Source: Porphyra umbilicalis (Eukaryota > Rhodophyta > Bangiophyceae > Bangiales > Bangiaceae). From it: 42,301 bases of DNA. The DNA is taken from the NCBI GenBank assembly GCA_002049455.2, contig KV919238.1:1-42301 (forward strand), read 5' to 3'. The notes beneath the pieces are model-generated. The model had not been told where the DNA came from. It saw only the letters and a list, made by a program, of their open reading frames with translations, and did no database searches. Shown one piece after another: positions 40,889 to 42,301 of this stretch. Positions within the stretch are counted from its first letter, which is position 1. The number at the start of each line of letters is the position of its first letter. Position numbers and translations under genes: made by a program.

Positions 40889-42301
40889 CCTTCAGTCTCT
40901 TCTTGCTCGCACCGTGATTGAACGGGGTGGACAACGGTGCTTGTCACCAGTCGGGATTTGACCTTGCACTCGATCTCCATGGCGCAAGTGGCCCGGCACC
41001 TCAGCAGAGGCCCCCCGCTCGGCCGCCACGTGTTGGCCCTGATTGGGGCAAGGCGTGCCCGCCAGTCACCGTGCCCGATGGCACCACGCGGCGGCTCGGC
41101 GCCCACCCGAGCGCCGCCCCATCCAAGTGGAATGATTGGCGCGCCAGCCAGCGAAGCGGCTGCCGCGAGGGATTGCGCCGGCCCGAGTCCCCAGCAGACC
41201 GCCCGTGACGTATGATTGGCGTCGACGTGGGGCCCCGTGCCACCGCAAGCGGTGTCTGGCGAGCGGTCGCGGGCCGCTGCCACGGCCCGCGCGTGCTCTT
41301 GTCGCGTCGGCGGGCTTGGGTGTCGTGCCCCAGGAATGAAACGTAGCCAGCCTCGTCGTGCTGACAGCGAGGCACTGGCCCGCGTGTGCCAATCAGAGCG
41401 TGCCCCAGTGTGCACGCGCGCCTCGGATGCCCACGCTGTAGTCCTGGAGCACGCCGCAGGCCTCGTGGCCGCATCACGGACGTCAGCTTCCGCTAGAATC
41501 GTACATCGGGCCGCATCGGCTCGCATCAGGCACAAAAGCCCATCGGATCGGCTATTCGATGGGGCCCGATGGGGCCCGATGACCCACATCGGACTCGCAT
41601 CGGGCGCCCATCGAACAGGGGCGCCGATGGGGCCGCTCTCGTGATGTAGACCGAGTTCAAGCCGTTTCTTTCCTCGACGGACGCTAGTGCTGCAAGGAAC
41701 TAGATGTAAAGCACGCCACGTTTCTGCGTAAGGACAAGAGAAAGTACGAGGATCATCTGGGAGGTGACGCAGTCCTGCGCGACTTCGCATCACGGCGAGT
41801 CTGAGGGCCGGGTTGCGCGGCCTTCATCGGGCCGCGGCGCGATCCGACCACGCGCCACCGCCCTGTGCACCTTCCCCAATGTCCCCCCCGACGGTCCCGC
41901 CCGCGCACAACATGAGTCTGCCCACACGCACGCTTGCACGATTGGCCTTCATGGGCACGTAGCAGGTTTGTGGCCGTTCCTTCCCTTCTTTGGGGGCGGT
42001 CGGGTGCGAGGTACGCTAGATCCGTTTGTTCTCGCACTGTTCCATTCTTACCGTCTCGTCGTCGGCCAGCACTCTGTCGTCGTGCCACGCGTTTGGCTTC
42101 CGTCATCTTACTTTGTACCACGCTGCCTCTTTAATTGCATGCCGCACCCTTCCAACCGCCCTGTCTTCTTCCTTCTTTTTCTTGAGAGATGGTCTTCATC
42201 CATCGCCGTCCTTCCTGTGTCGATTTTCATGCTCTTTCTTGGCCTCTCTGCCTCTTTCGTATCTCTTCTGCACCCGTCTTCGCATGTGTCGCAACCTTCG
42301 G
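40889..42301. other. No gene supported; contains a CATCGG-rich cluster
   Basis: A long minus-strand frame (40825-41793) crosses the hAT right terminus, so it cannot be one native gene. The inverted CCAAT-like string ATTGG occurs several times (about 41042, 41134, 41213). At about 41500-41630 CATCGG/CGATGGG motifs are dense, including two adjacent copies of CGATGGGGCC. From 42050 to the window end the sequence is T/C-rich. Confidence 0.4.

Noticed and set aside
40825..41793. 322-residue minus-strand ORF
   Set aside because: It runs through the hAT terminus and target duplication, so it cannot be an ancestral gene; no motif.

Overview
This window is eukaryotic nuclear DNA, very GC-rich, with GT-AG introns, long poly-C/poly-G tracts, minisatellites and many cut-and-paste DNA transposons. 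The alanine/glycine/proline-heavy proteins, sparse short introns and a PRC2 subunit would suit a GC-rich alga, for example a bangiophyte red alga. That assignment is an inference; the window holds no organellar, rRNA or diagnostic marker gene.

Layout: 1-360 GC minisatellite. 636-2177 (-) an intact PIF/Harbinger transposase. About 2690-3160 degenerate poly-C tandem repeats. 5069-6363 a Tc1/mariner element with terminal inverted repeats (TIRs) and a dead transposase. 6364-10820 mostly featureless, with one fold-back. 11146/11928-14369 (-) the main cellular gene, a SUZ12/EMF2-type Polycomb protein with a C2H2 finger and a VEFS box. 15536-15893 a MITE. 16068-18249 a full-length pogo/Tigger-like element with one internal stop. 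20261-21321 (+) a GNAT acetyltransferase and 21850-23222 (+) a GSTCD-like methyltransferase, both interrupted by homopolymer tracts. About 24.03-34.24 kb a probable 10-kb CACTA/Plavaka-like element: inverted hairpin-rich repeats bracket a divergent pair, a spliced transposase (25561-29428, -) and an unrecognised coiled-coil protein (31519-33108, +). A TA-flanked MITE (30183-30581) is nested inside it. 34579-35206 another TA-flanked MITE. 35885-40880 a complete hAT element with TIRs and a perfect 8-bp target duplication. 40889-42301 no recognisable gene.

How it fits together: at most three genes look like host genes (SUZ12, GNAT, methyltransferase). The rest is transposons of at least five superfamilies (Harbinger, Tc1/mariner, pogo, CACTA/Plavaka-like, hAT) plus MITEs. 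Only the Harbinger ORF is undamaged; each of the other four transposase genes carries a small lesion. At the host genes the frame breaks fall on homopolymers, and each is repaired by one additional C/G. This points to systematic homopolymer undercalling in the assembly rather than gene death.
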